A stretch of 64,000 nt of DNA from Blasia pusilla (GCA_050084515.1 CM114271.1:34782001-34846000), one strand, 5' to 3'; numbered from the stretch's first letter, positions 25,663 through 38,546 are shown. Notes: generated by a model not told the origin, from the sequence alone. Made by a program: numbers and translations.

Positions 25663-26218
25663 ATCGAATGGTGATGGAAACCATTTTGAAGATGCACAAA
25701 TGCAATTTTCAAGAGTCTAGAAAAGTAAGAGTGAGTGATGCATATCGTGTGTAGAACTTCTTCAAGATTTCAAATTAAGGAGGCGTTGGATCAAGCAAAG
25801 AAGAGCTTTGTTATCAATCGAAGAGTTGGGATGTAAAATTGTGGGCATCAGTTTATGAGGTGAGATGTAGAGGAGTGGTGTATAAGGCCCAAGTGACAAT
25901 CATACAACTTGCATTCCTCTTCAGGAATCCAATAAAATCCAAGAATGTGAATGGCTATGAGGTAAAAGAGATCTGTGATGTGGATTTCAAAATTTTTGTT
26001 CAGGTGCTACATGGAATTTGGTTCATCTAGTTAGCTAGCACAAACGCATAGCAATCATCTTCAGTTTCATTGAGAGGCTTGGGGAGATTCTATTAGAGAA
26101 GAAGGTACAAGAGCATAATAAAGATAAGTTGTTAGAGGAGAATAAAAGCTTGAAGGACCAGTTAGATAATCCTCAAGCTTGAAGGACCATTTCAAAATGG
26201 TTTCCATCACCATTCGAT
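25663..26218. repeat. Inverted 28-bp repeat pair, 500 bp apart
   Basis: The 28 bases at 25663-25690 recur as an exact reverse complement at 26191-26218. The right copy sits directly after a direct repeat of AAGCTTGAAGGACCA (about 26146 and 26175). The combination suggests a fold-back or template-switch event rather than a transposon terminus. Confidence 0.85.
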
Positions 26219-27759
26219 GTAATTATTGTGCGCCTAATCCTCTTGAACGTCAATCTCTAGTATTGCAGAAGCATACGTTTAGCATATCACGCTCTCCTTA
26301 CTGATCTACATCCAAACACACTCACGTTATCTATGCTTTGGGTAAACTAGCCACACATCTCCTCGAGTTCTTATTTTGGGCTATCTAACGAGCTCAATAT
26401 TTCTTAGTCCCTCACTTCCAACACAGGCAAGTCTTTCTAGGTAGTCTAGGCACCTAAAACGGCGCTCACATGTCTGGCGGTTCCAAGTGTCTAATGAATG
26501 AGTCTCTAACCGAGAACTAATAATTGAGTCACAAGTTGAGGTTTAAGGTTGACATCTAAAATTCTCCCCCTCAGACTTGGCTTGGTGCCCATACCCAAAA
26601 GTCAACCTTCATATCTATTCCGTGCCCTTGGTTCATCCCATGGCGCTCCAAAGTAGAGTTCGGGTCTCAAGCACTCCTTAGAGATCCTCCCCGTTATATA
26701 TAGTTCTAAGGATCTCCACCTCCTTCCCACCTTTGGGAAATTTCTCTTGGGTCACTCATTTTTGCCTTCAACGCAACTACCAATTTGATATATAGTTTAG
26801 GGGTGGTTTCTCAATCCCTGTTCATGCATTTTTCTAGATCTTTTATATTTTGGAATTGTCTTTGCATAAGATTTCTAATGCAAAAATATTCTTCCTAAAT
26901 GTCCATAAGGTGTGGTTGTTATGACCATTAACACCGTAATTAAAACCCTCAAATGCTAGTCTAGTTCCAAATCCTCTTGGAAATCAACTCTCATGGGACT
27001 TGAGCTCCTCTCAAGTCTTGCTTTGCTTTTATTCTTGGTTTACTGGGTCACGATCCTCATTACTTGAAACGCATAACCTTGCTTGTATCTCACATCTCAT
27101 ATCTCATTTGAGAGACTTCTTGGATACACTTCAATCCTAATGTGAGCCTACTAGGGTTTTGATGTTCCGCATTAGCACTCGTTTGGCTATGAGGGTTGTG
27201 ATAATAATAAAGCTTTCTTCCAATTTCTTCTTGTCAATGAAAAATCTTCATAAATATGTGTTGCATGCATGAGGATCTGTTGTGAAGAAGATAACTTTGG
27301 TATTACCAAGGTATGGTGCGGTGAGGGGGAGATTGGTGTTTCAATCATCTTCTTCCAGAAGGAGTAGTTTAGTAATAAAGGATTATGCTGAAGGAGCAAT
27401 GTGGGATTTGAGGGAGAAAATTTTGAAGAAGGTTCTCAATAAGTTCAAAAGGAATCGATGCGTTTACAGAAGAAAAGATGTTCTTTTAGTCTCTAGTTTT
27501 GGATTCTGCTTCTTGGGAGTAAGGAGCCAAGCGGACAAATGCAAGAAAGGAGTGCTAGCTGCTAAATTAAGAATAAAGGCTGGTTTACAAACCAGTGGAT
27601 GTTGGATTGAGATTGATATAGTAATAAGAAATAATATTTTTGATTAATTGTGGAGGAATAACCAAAACAACCTAGTAATACTTCTAGAGGATCGAGTTTC
27701 CCTGTGGAATGAATTCAAATTGAACAGAATTAAATGTAAATTCTAGTTTGAAGTGTTAC

Positions 27760-28699
27760 ATTACCTCCATCATAACAAGGGTAGAACTCCTTTTACCACA
27801 TTATGAGCATATACATAGTGGTAAAACCTTTTCACACTATAACATGCCTATCATTTTTATGCGCAAACCACTACGGTAACCTTAATTTACAAGACTCATG
27901 ACAATCCCACATATGTGATATCGATGAAATAAAATTTTCAAGCATTAAACCCCTCTTAAATGGCATTCCACATAAAGCTAAAGTCCACACCCCTATTTAA
28001 CGCCCTAAGCCCTTCTTAGCATTTTCCCTCATAAAATCATTTACCAACATCCACCTTGTAGATAAGACAAACATGACATCATAAAAGAAAAGGTTAATTT
28101 ACTTTTCTCTTCCCCTCCTATAGATTTTGGGGAAAAGCACGTCTCCTTTTATGACGTCCAAGATGTCGTAATATAATGAAGGGAGGATGTAAGTTGACCC
28201 TTTTTATGATGTCCCATGTATATTTCTTAATGAAGCCCTTTTAACAACTTCAAACATGTCGTAAATGGTTACAAGGGTTACGACGTCTGGATGTTGCAAG
28301 TAGAGCTATGGTACAATATTTGATACGTCCTAAACCAAGAGTACAATGTTTGGGACATCATAAAAAAATCCTACTTGGTATGAAGTATAAGACGTAACTT
28401 TGAAAGTTTTTATGATATCTTAGATGATGTAATAAAATTTTGTAAAATAGGGATTTTTTTAAATCTAAGAAAAAAGATGGTGATTTGTATAGTCATCGTC
28501 ATTGTGTGCGCTTTTACGAGGTAATTGGGGGTTACAAAATTAGGGGGTAAAAAGAAAAAAAAGTACCATGCCTAAGGAGTGGTAAAAGTTTAACCCACTA
28601 GAGAGGTGGTAAGGAGTCGGAGGTTTTACCACCCCTTTTAAATAGACCCATGTTGGGGTTGGTAAATGGCTAGTAACTAGCAAACCAATTCTAGTAGTG
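27760..28699. mobile_element. CACTA-type (En/Spm) element end, probably non-autonomous
   Basis: The right edge reads, on the minus strand, CACTACTAGAATTGGTTTGC, the typical plant CACTA terminus, ending at 28699. Inside it are many scattered ATGACGTC/GATGTCG-like words (28120-28430), as expected of subterminal repeats. Inverted GGTAAAA/TTTTACC motifs are near both ends (27790-27830 and 28560-28630). The left terminus near 27760 could not be fixed. No transposase is encoded. Confidence 0.5.
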
Positions 28700-31600
28700 A
28701 TTATAACATAAAATAAACTTGTGACAATCATGTAATAGTGGTTACAATGATTTGAAAGAAGATTTTCCTATTTAATTTTAAAATATTCAGATTTTTGGAA
28801 AAAAAATCTCTCAAGTTAATTTTTGCATCCATAAAAATCTATGCACGTCTCAGTAGAAATTAGGTTTTTTTTATTCATCACATCTATACTATTAATGAAA
28901 TGTGGGGGGTTACAATAAGTAGGAAAAAAAAATCTGTTTAGTATCACATTTATTTTATCCATACAAATTGTGTGTATGAAAGAAGCACTACCTATTTTGG
29001 CGTAACTTTTATCCACACAACTATGCATGTGTGGATGGTTACACAAGGAATAATTTTTGTATAATTAGAGGTAAGAGGAGGTGGAGGGGAAGATAAGCTT
29101 TGGGATGAATTCACAGCTTAGATGGGGAAGCTGGAGCTGGGGAGCAAAGTGGAGGAGCCCAAGCCAACCAAGCCAAAATGTCTAATTGGCCAAAGTTGAG
29201 GGCAACGAGGAGGTGTTTGTAAGGGGAGATGGCATTGATTGGAAGTTGAGTACGTATGCTGATTTCAAGTTGTAGATCAAACAAGAGAAGAAGGAAGAAA
29301 AATAGGGATTCTGAGAGCAGACGGCTAGGGCGAGGGGAATCAGGGGATGGAGGGATCGAAATTAGAGATCTTTAAGTGAAGGTTTTCTCCAATTTTTATG
29401 TTTGGTTATGGAAATGTAAAGGAGCTTCACTACAATTTTTTTGCAATCTTGAGCAAAAAACCTATGGTGGAAGATACTCGATTAGGCTAAAGATTGCAAT
29501 CTTCAAAGGCTAAAATCCACCAACGCAAAAAGTGGAGAGAAGCATCATGAGAGTTTGGTCATGACAAATCTATACATGTAGCAATGCTACATGAGCTAAA
29601 TTGGTTGATTTGAGATTCTCTCAAGACCATAACTTTGAAGACCGAGTTCGTCTTAATAACTAGATCCATTCCTTACAAAGTAAATAGTTGTAGTGCAAAT
29701 ACTATGACCTATGGCCTCATATGTTCCCGTGACTCAACTTTGAAGTTTTTTATGATCTTTTGTCTCTATGGGAAACCATCCAATAAAATTACGGGTGTGA
29801 AGTTGAGGATGAAAATTTGAAGATCCTGTAATGCATTCCTTATGGTGACTATTCCATTTACATGTGACTTCACTCTATGCATATATAGTAAATTAAATGG
29901 TTAAGGAGGGACTCAGGTGGAACTTACAAAGCAGAAGGTGTGGATTTGGGTAGGTCCATCCCTTGGAGATCTCACAAGGGACTAAAATCCAGCGAAATCA
30001 AGAATCCAAAATCATACAAAGAAAGCTCATTTTCTCAAGTGTCATCTCCACACTTAGTGCCTAAAGGTCTCGATTTTTGTCGCCCCATCGAGTGGCATCA
30101 ATTACGTAATATTTTGTAGTGCCAAGATGTATTAAGAAAAATGAGGACCACTCTAGATCAATCTCTCCTTGATATATGCTTGTGTGCTTCTACACTAATG
30201 GTGACTAGAAATCGGCCAAATACCTAAGATCAGCTGAGATATGCCCCATTCGTTATATAATATAGATTTGAAACACCCTCACCCATATAGAGAGAGCTTC
30301 CTAGGGTAGAATGAGCTTTATGGGATAGATGGATAGTACTATACCATCATGGAGGATTTTTATGGCATATTTTTTGGAGGCCTCTATATTTCTGGCCTTG
30401 CCCGTAACGATCCGTACGCTTCACCTATGGACAATTTTTCTCTTGCACATTGGCTAGCTGGTAAGGTGCCTATACCCCCTTGATGAGATGTCCCATGAAT
30501 AGCCAAGAAGCAGGGACATCCTATGACGCTCGATCAGTGAACTAGCAAACACAAGGAAAATATAACCAACATGGATCTTCAAGATTCATTACGCAGCAAT
30601 CTGAGGGAAGAGTATACACAAATTGGCATAGAGTCAAGAGACTAAGTCTATTCTTTTTCTCTCTATAGGTGACACTGTATGTTAGTCTTAATAGGAGAAA
30701 TTTAATTTATAACCTCACTCAAAATCTGTGAAAATACTTGCATGTTGCGGTTCACGTTCTGACATGTATACACATACTTGTGTTAGTCCCCAATTTAAGC
30801 TACTCAATCATTGCATTTTCTTGGCCAATGAAGTGATGATTTTATACTTGGGAGTGTAGGCTCTTCTAATATCCAACATTCTATCACCTCTGTGAAAGAA
30901 AATGCTGATAATGTGAAATATATGCCAAGACACACGCTTGAGTTCGGGACTACAAAGGGACTTTCATTGCTAACCTCTATACCAATTGAAGTATACATGC
31001 CCTTCCACTCTCTCTAATTCAATCTTATGGGAGTATCATGACGTTCACAATATTCCCAAAACTTGTCCCATTTCTCTAATTGTAGGCCAAAGAGGACTTT
31101 AGATATTGAAATCCACTTTATTATGCTTGAGTTGTTTGATAGGGTTTAGGCAATTGCTCTTGAGAGCTGGTGATCACCTCTGGGAATTTGAAGCAATATG
31201 TGACTTTAGAAGTGACCAGAAGTGATCATTTGATGAATCGAATGACACATCATCATTTAATACTTATGACAATAGTATGGATATAGATATATCCCTAACT
31301 TAATTGAATCCTCCATTCTAAGTCTCATGACATATTCTCTTCCTTAGATTTGACCTATTCCATCTCAAATGATGAGATAAGTGCATATCATGGTGATCTC
31401 TCTAATTTGTACTTGTGTATGGTTTGAAGTAGATATGTAGTGGATGGTGTTAAGTTTATAAAAGCCAAGATTTTGTGACGAACTACTTTTATGGTATGCC
31501 CCAAGCATCCTTAAAAAAATTAACACGTATGGAGATGTCATCATTTTGTGTCCTACTTGGACTCATTGAAGACCATCATGCCTTCCAATGTGTCATCCCA

Positions 31601-34430
31601 AATTTTCAAGCTCATCTCATTGTTTAGTGCGTTATCACCCTTGACAAATTTGGGATTGGAAGTTTTTTGGCTTCTTCTCTATTCTTGTGGGGGATCTCCC
31701 ATAGATCTATGGTTAATTTCACAAATATATATATGATTGATCTATAAGACAACCAGGTTGAGCGAGTCAAGTGGCAAATCAATAAGAGCAGAAAAGGCTT
31801 GTACATGATTGATTTCTCTAAGAAGGGTTTTCCAAGATATGTATGTGTTACCTTGATTAAGGGAACCTTATGGCCTCTTAGTCAAAGGCCAAAGAACTTT
31901 GGAGAAACCTATTGTGACTAGAAGTGCAACTACTCAATCAAGATCAAGTTTTTTGTGATGTAATCGGCAAATAGTCATCCTCTTATTAAGTTGGATTTCA
32001 CCAATAGACCTTACTTTCTTCCCCTTTCCTTGTTAGTGCTTTATACCAAAAATTTCTTTGCTAGCAAGTATGTCAAGTTCAAATGGTCCCCCAACAATTC
32101 TTGGGGAAGCTGCTTGAAGAAATCAAAGTTATGGGAAAAGATGAGAGTTTGTAGTACCTTACACTAGGGATGGATCTAGCCTTTTGGGGGAGATCGGCTA
32201 GCTACTTCCCGCTATCTTGGTTGATTCCAATATTTAGGATGGCATCTCATGATAAGTACAAGGAGGACTTCAACAAGTGCTTGCTGCATGCTCAAGTGGT
32301 TAACAAAGCATTTGATTGGAATTTTGAAGTCCCAGTTGCATTCCTTAAAGAAGTTGATGAATCAATATATGGAAAAATCGACCCCACAACCAAAGGTTAG
32401 TATGGTGGGTGTTCTGTTGCTCTCTCTTGCATAGTGCTCAACCAAAGTGATACATGGAGCACTAATGATGATTAATCCAAATAGATCTAGACAATTTGCA
32501 CAACTCTACCCCAACGGCTCACTCATCTAGACATGCTATAGGTATTAGATATGGGGATTATACTTAGTGCACAAGTGCAAGAGTTTGGTCTCGCTTTCAA
32601 CAAGCATCCCAGTGGATTTTGTCTTAGATTGTCATAAAAATAAATGAGCCACATGAATATATTGGGATTTTGATTCTTGAACTATTAGATAGTATTTCCA
32701 AAAATATGTACACTTTGTCTCCTTTTGGATGTCTCAAAGTTTTTACTATACGTGTGGACTCCTAAAATGCATGACTTGATTCATTACAATTTTGAGTACA
32801 ATATATTAATCCATCTACCTACTTTTGATTAGTTACAACATCTCAGGTTTTGATTCGAACACTCTACATGCACTGATGAGTTTCCATACTATGCTCTATC
32901 AAATAAGTAACTTAAGTTAATTCTAAGTGTAAACTCTGAGATCACACTTTATAAACTCACAATGTGTACACTCTGAATATACTTAGAGAAACCTAACACT
33001 CGAAGCTCATACCCCCTAAGTTAACACTTTGGGTATTAAGAGTGTTTCACCTAAGTATATGGTTTGAGTGTACAAAGCGTTTACTCTAAGCATACCCTAA
33101 CAGTGTTAACTTTGAGTAAATATTTAGAGTGATGTGAGTGTACCCTCTAAGTTAACACTTTGAGTATAAAGAGCACATGCTTACAATATACAAAGTATTC
33201 ACTTTATTCACCCAACCTATTATTTTGTAACACCATATTGAGCTCTAGTCTAGAGTTTCAAATGAGTACATGCTTTGAATTCTTCGAGTTTGTGCATTGA
33301 CTTGCATCACCAATTCTTTGATTTGCTAAGTATTTAGAGCTCTCAAGCATTCAATGATTGATCTCTCAATGGATCTCAATAGAAAATAATATGGATGCAC
33401 TTTAATTTGAAAGGGGTAAGACAAAAGGCTTTACTTCAAAAAAATTACATTAAAAATGTCATCGTGTGCAAAGAAGACCAAGTTCATGATTACATGTTTT
33501 AGATGCATAAAGTGTATTACCTAACTCTTGCTGAATCTAATTTTTTTTCCTCAACTTATTAAACTTATCTAAGAGTAAACGTATCTCTTGAATGCTCTTC
33601 CCTATACGAATGAGCTCAATCATGAGTAGGGAAGCATGATGCATCTTTGCTTTCTTTCGCTTTTTGTCTCAACCCTCTAGCCTTGTCGTTGAGCATTGCC
33701 TTCTTCCACTCTCTCTTCATTTCCTTGAGGCAACGACTTTGCTATGCTTTCTCAGACATGCCCTCTTGATAAATAGATATTAATGTGGGTTGGGCATTCA
33801 CATTCACTTATGGAGAAGTACCATCATTGATTTTATGTTAAAGCTTGTTGAGGACTAGGTGTCCTTCTCTCCTTGGTTCCTTGTGGAGGGGAATGAGTTC
33901 GAATGACTCTCCTCAAAGTCTTACGAGGACAAATAGGAACTATACTTTGTGTGAACTTGGTGTAGAGTCGATATGTAGAAACTCTCTATAATCTTCACTA
34001 TCAAACCAAGTTTCACAAGAAATAGCTTGGCTATCCTAGACATGTGTTAGGCTATTGTGAGTGGGACTCTCCATAGACATTTTCCACCATGCTTGCAAAG
34101 CCAACATCAACAACAACATTGGGATGACGGCCAAACAAAGCATGCATGCAATTAAAAAAAGGACATTTTTGGCTAAGCTTATCCTCAAGAGTTACAACTC
34201 TAGAGATTTCAGAATCTATAATACCAACAATGGTTTGGGGTGGAATGTTCATGTGGAGGTTTCCCTTTATGTGATAAATGAGTTTCCATGACACTAAATG
34301 TTTCTTTTTATCTTGCTATCACATCCAAGGATATTCTTGAAGCTCTCTGGGTCCTCTTTATATTCTAGAACACGGTCATAATCTTGGTACTGCATTTTAT
34401 GTTTGACTTTCTTGTGGGATGCACTTGACT
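28700..34430. other. Non-coding or degenerate DNA
   Basis: No intact gene. A plus-strand ORF at 32170-32400 (KCLLHAQVVNKAFDWNFEVP) looks like a remnant of real coding sequence, but I cannot name the family. At 32920-33200 a degenerate repeat is built on variants of CTAAGTTAACACTTTGAGTAT. Elsewhere only short, AT-driven ORFs occur. Confidence 0.5.
32920..33200. repeat. Degenerate tandem cluster of GTTAACACTTTGAGTAT-like words
   Basis: Variants of CTAAGTTAACACTTTGAGTAT, and its partial complement AACTTTGAGTAAATA, recur about eight times without fixed spacing. It resembles subterminal repeats of a DNA transposon, but no terminus or target duplication was found. Confidence 0.45.
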
Positions 34431-34439
34431 TTCATGGAT

Positions 34440-35000
34440 TATCTACTCCTACCACTATATTTCCATGCCCGAGTGCGGGATCCATGAGCTCGCATTGCGC
34501 ACGGCCCGTGCACACTGAGCATTCCACCCTTGCCTGGCAAGTGTGCATCACGCCCGATGCCCATTTTTTGGTCAGGCCAGCGTCGCGGACAAGTTGGGCC
34601 CGCGTCGCGCTCTCTGATTCCTCACCTTGGGCCCTAGCCCGCATGCAGGCTCTAGGGCCCACGTCCAGCGTGCGAGCCCCCCTATGCTTGCGTGTGACTC
34701 CCCCCCACGGGCCCGCCATAGCCCGTGCAGGCCTCACCAAATTGGGTGGTGCCGCCGGCCATAGCCTGTTGACCGTCGCCCCCACGGTAGCCCGTCGTTG
34801 GTCTCGCCGTAGCCCGCCATCAAAGGCCCAATCGTTGAAGCCCCCATGGCGCCCACGTGGAGCCCGCATCCCACGAACCCTACGGGGACACGTGGCATCC
34901 TGTGAGTGGCTGGGATCAAGTTCGAACTTGGCCCCACTCCCGTTTCCCATCTCTTCCCCTTTTCTCCCTTTTGCGTAAAACCCATAAGGAAAGGGCCCAC
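34440..35000. other. GC-rich island of unknown nature
   Basis: About 550 bp with strikingly high GC in AT-rich surroundings, with edges near 34440 and 35000. Long ORFs exist on both strands at once, with Ala/Arg/Pro-rich, low-information translations, so coding is doubtful. A smaller patch of similar style (GCCCGCGGGCGAGC) lies at 53580-53720. It could be an LTR or transposon part, or a CpG-type promoter. Nothing in the sequence decides this. Confidence 0.5.
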
Positions 35001-35606
35001 AAGGGGCCCCAAAAATGTACACATGGAGGGGGGAGTTTAGGGGTTAATAACCTAATTATCACCCCCCAATTTTTTTGTGATATTTTGGATTAGGCTCCAA
35101 ATTTTTATGGTGCCTTGATAGCTAAGGGCTTTCAAGGTTACTAGGAATTTTGGGGAAATCCCTTGGGTGCCTTTTGGGGATACTTGAATTTTATTTGGGA
35201 CCAACTTGGATATTTGCGCTCTTTGTTGCATCCTAAAGAAACTCCAATTGACTCCACATTAGGAGAGTGCTTGTGAGTGTAGAAATCTCTTGTTTCACTA
35301 AACTTGATGGGTGATTTTGAGATTTCTGATTCATAGACTCGAGTGTTTGATTTTTTTCATTGGTTTTCCTTAGCACATTGGGGATGTGGAGGTGATCAAA
35401 GAACCTTATCTAAAAAGTCCATATCTACATATTCTCTTTGGGTGACCAACCCTAAACTTAGATCGCTGTTCCATCATTCACGCGCCCGTATATTTTAGCA
35501 TCTCGCGTCATTATCTTTTTGGTATTTTCTTATCCCAACCCTCACATTTCTTTTCCTTGTATTTTTAAAAGATTTTATTATCTTCTTCATCCGAGGGAAA
35601 TGTCTA

Positions 35607-37020
35607 GTGGGGCTAGGTCATCGAGAGCGGGAGAGAATCGAAACGAGTCCAACCTTGGTGCAAAGTGTGAGGCAAAGAGAAAATTCAAGGAATGATTTCA
35701 ACATGGCCGTAAGAGAGACATGGTTAGATCCATTTTTCCAGCTTTCTTTAGATAAGAGACAATCCTATATTTTGAGGGGTATGGATGGTTTCCATGACTA
35801 AACCTTGGAATTGCAAAGATTGTCCAATAGAGTAGCAAAGGCATTTGACTGGGAAGTGGATGCCGCAGAGGTTGATAGGTTAACTAAATTTTGTGCCCAA
35901 CAAGGTGTTAACCTGGAGAGAGCGTATGTCGATCTCAAGACATATAAGGATTCGAAGCAGAATGCTGCAGAATCCGCTCTCCTAGAAAGATTCTATGTAG
36001 AGATAAGAAGTGCTCAACGTCTTTTCAAGAGACGTAGTACTTCTCTAGGGCTGACATTGACAGTTCCGTGTGCAATAACATTGATTTTCGATAAGAATGT
36101 AGTAGTAGGACATGATCCGAGCGATATTGTGGGAACCAGTTTACACAAAATTGTGTACCATTGTAAAATAGGCTGAACCCATGGCTTTAGGGAAGAAATA
36201 TAGTATTGCATGAAGTTGTGTAAGGAATCATCTCTATCATGTTCTAGAAAATTGATGATGCAGGAGGAGTTGTTTGCGAGTATTTTACATTGTGGTGTTG
36301 TTCGCATGGTAGGAAGGTTGATCGAGGATCCACCACGTGCCATTTTTCCCTATTGGAATGATGGGCACCTCAAAAATTGGCTGCGAGTATGCCATAACTT
36401 GAAGAACGGTGGGGGTAATATACAAGAGTTAGGAAAGATGAGATGTCTCGCAATAGCATCAAATGCCAACCAGCTTGTGGTTGCCCTTCTTGGTACCATG
36501 GAGATTGTCCACAAGGATGGGGTTTTCATATCGACCTCCATGCTAGGAATATGTTCATCCATTTTGGATCCAACTCTAGCCCATACATCGGCGTTGGAGA
36601 TTGGGGAAATACCATGTGGACTGATGAAATCTTAAAGTCACCTCATAGATGGTAGTAGCATGAACAAAAAAATCATGTTGGGCATATAGCACCGGAGTTG
36701 ATAGTAGGGCCTCAGAATCTCCCTTTTAGCAAGGCCACTCAAATCTATGCCTTAAGAATGATTGTGAAGAATTTGAACTATGTGACATACAACCTCTCTC
36801 TATCAGGACTGCCCAAGCGAACATGAGATTTACTTATTTTGAAAGGATTAAAAAGTGGGTATTAGCTCTGAATTCCTCTGATCGCAAAAGCTTAGAGTTT
36901 CTTATTGCATATATCAGAGCAAATGCGAAAATATTAGGTGTAGACAATGTAGATTCGGGATGAAGGCCAGTAACAGTGATAGTGTGATTGTAAATCCGTT
37001 TGAGGATTGGATATTTTTCA
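35607..37020 (+). pseudogene. Kinase-like gene, copy B, frameshifted
   Basis: A helical N-terminal segment (35805-36030: AKAFDWEVDAAEVDRLTKFC, then NAAESALLERFYVEIRSAQR) precedes a protein-kinase fold. In order: the beta-3 lysine in CMKLCKES (about 36207), a helix C region MQEELFASILHCGVVRMVGR (36258-36317), and the hinge FPYWNDGHLKNWL. The catalytic loop is HIDLHARNMFIHFG (about 36527-36568). The Mg-binding motif is GDWG in place of DFG (about 36597), with VGHIAPELI as the APE segment (36676-36703). A C-terminal helix VLALNSSDRKSLEFLIAYI ends near 36960. At least two frame shifts (near 36200 and 36510) and a stop after KSPHRW interrupt it, unless small introns are present. It is paralogous to 10.44-11.76 kb. 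If once active it would have been a plant-specific kinase fused to a helical domain; the substrate is unknown. Confidence 0.6.
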
Positions 37021-37202
37021 TGAGAAATGGAAGACTTGGTTCAAAAAGATGAATGTGTTACTATAAATTTTTGTAAATGATGAAGCTTGATTGATGTATG
37101 GATGTATATATCGTCTGTAATCGTATCACTATTATTGGAATTAATTGTTAAATCACCTTTCTTTTTGTATTTTGGTAAAAGACAAGATGGAGTTGCCACC
37201 TC

Positions 37203-37595
37203 ATGAAGACCCTCATCCACATTGAGTATAACCCCACCGCCACGGTGGGATTGATGGATCCATTGGTGGTTGATCTTGTTTTGAGGAGACTTGAATTGAT
37301 CTTGCCACCTTTCTTATGGCAAGATATTCCTCAAAGGATTGAAGGCGGATATCCTCGAACATACCATTACCCTCATCGAATGCAAGAGGAACTCTTTGGA
37401 TTCTTCAAGAGAGAGTGGGAGATGTTTCCTACACATCCAACACAAGAAATAGATGATGGTGAAGCCGAGGTTAAGTTGGAGAGGACTATTCCTCATGGAG
37501 GTGGGATGCGCGCGACTAGAGCTAAGGAAAGAGGAGGAAGAGTTGGTGAGATGTCTGCGCCGATGTTACATATATCTGATGATGAATCAGATTAG
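37203..37595 (+). CDS. Hypothetical 130-codon ORF with acidic C-terminus
   Basis: The frame is open from 37203 to a TAG at 37593. It is rich in meaningful-looking text (WQDIPQRIEGGYPRTYHYPH, FGFFKREWEMF). It ends in a basic patch and the acidic tail HISDDESD. A good acceptor-like AAAAG lies before 37185, so it may be the last exon of a spliced gene, possibly the end of the kinase-like locus directly upstream. I do not recognise the family. The large gypsy element inserted about 190 bp beyond its stop. Confidence 0.4.
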   Translation: MKTLIHIEYNPTATVGLMDPLVVDLVLRRLELILPPFLWQDIPQRIEGGYPRTYHYPHRMQEELFGFFKREWEMFPTHPTQEIDDGEAEVKLERTIPHGGGMRATRAKERGGRVGEMSAPMLHISDDESD

Positions 37596-37783
37596 ATAGA
37601 ACGAGTTCATATTTTTATCTTTGTAATGTACATAAGTATTAGATTTCTCTCAATCCAGATATTTTGTGGGGAACTCCGGATCCTCATTTGTTGTAAATAT
37701 ATTTTCAAATTTCTCTTAAATATTCCATTGAGGAGATTTGTGAATATTGTGAGCCAATCACGAATGTTGTCCATGAAGTGAGT

Positions 37784-38398
37784 TGTCGTGCGGATACACA
37801 TCGCTACACAACATCCACCGTTGGTCATATCCACACCACACAACACCAATCTTCCCCACACACGGGTAGATCCATACATATATAGAAATCAACTTATACA
37901 TATATATGGAGATCACAAAAAAAAAATAAAGAGTAGTAAAAATGGCACACTCGGCCTTAAACTCCACTCCTCAATCTACATCAACATATTGAGCCTCGTC
38001 CACCCTTTGCTATCAAGGAATCCAGACGTTAACATCCAGTCCTAACTCACACACACGAGCAAGAATGGTACCCCAACGGCCCAACATGAGAAAAATGGCT
38101 TGGGAAAGCCATTTCCCCCCCTTATATAGGGTTCGGAAGAGCCAAAAGGCTCTTCTTGTAAAAATAACTATCCTCCTGGTAACGTGCGCGCACAGGTTAT
38201 CAAGGATGGATGACCTGCTAAACAAGTCACCTGGTTGTGAAAGACCTCAACAGGAAAGTAATCAGAAATAACGTTCCAAAATGGACCTATCCTCAACCTC
38301 ATCTCACACCTCGGGACAAAGATACACTCAAGACAATCTACTGCCTCCTATGCCCTATCCACGATAGATCTCGGCCTATCGGCTACTCAGATGTGACA
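37784..38398 (-). repeat. 3' LTR of gypsy 1
   Basis: A 615-bp LTR starting TGTCGTGCGG and ending GATGTGACA on the plus strand. Its inner 480 bp match the 5' LTR remnant. Its outer 135 bp (37784-37920) are missing from the 5' LTR but recur just inside the element at 38401-38546. Confidence 0.88.
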
Positions 38399-38400
38399 GC

Positions 38401-38546
38401 TATCATGCGCATACACATCGCTACACAACATACATTCTTCGTCACATCCACATCCACACCACACAACACCGGTTTTTCCCACGAACTGGTATATCCACAC
38501 ATATACAGAAATCAACTCATACATATATATGGAGATCACACAACTG
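38401..38546 (-). repeat. Extra copy of the LTR tail next to the 3' LTR
   Basis: ATGCGCATACACATCGCTAC and the next 120 bp repeat the outer end of the LTR (37790-37920) and lie two bases from the LTR's inner edge. On the sense strand this gives an LTR tail joined head-to-tail to a complete LTR, like the junction of a two-LTR circle. A purine tract (AGGGGGGCAG on the minus strand, 38549-38562) lies just upstream of it. Gypsy 2 has the same layout. Confidence 0.8.

Larger units (their letters stand above)
22744..27750. other. Non-coding or degenerate DNA
   Basis: No intact gene is recognised. At 24750-26030 several frames give gene-like but heavily broken text (RFNPVVEFLTELRRNYQGI at about 24880; SIEELGCKI near 25820), perhaps an old retroelement or host gene. 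The family is not identified. A (GA)n run lies at 23858-23879 and a pair of inverted 28-mers at 25663 and 26191. A 121-codon plus-strand ORF at 27282-27647 is Lys/Arg-rich without a known motif. Confidence 0.5.

Noticed and set aside
34403-35022. Two overlapping ORFs of 190 codons or more on opposite strands
   Set aside because: The high GC content removes stop codons. The translations are Ala/Arg/Pro/Gly-rich with no motif, and both strands cannot easily be coding.
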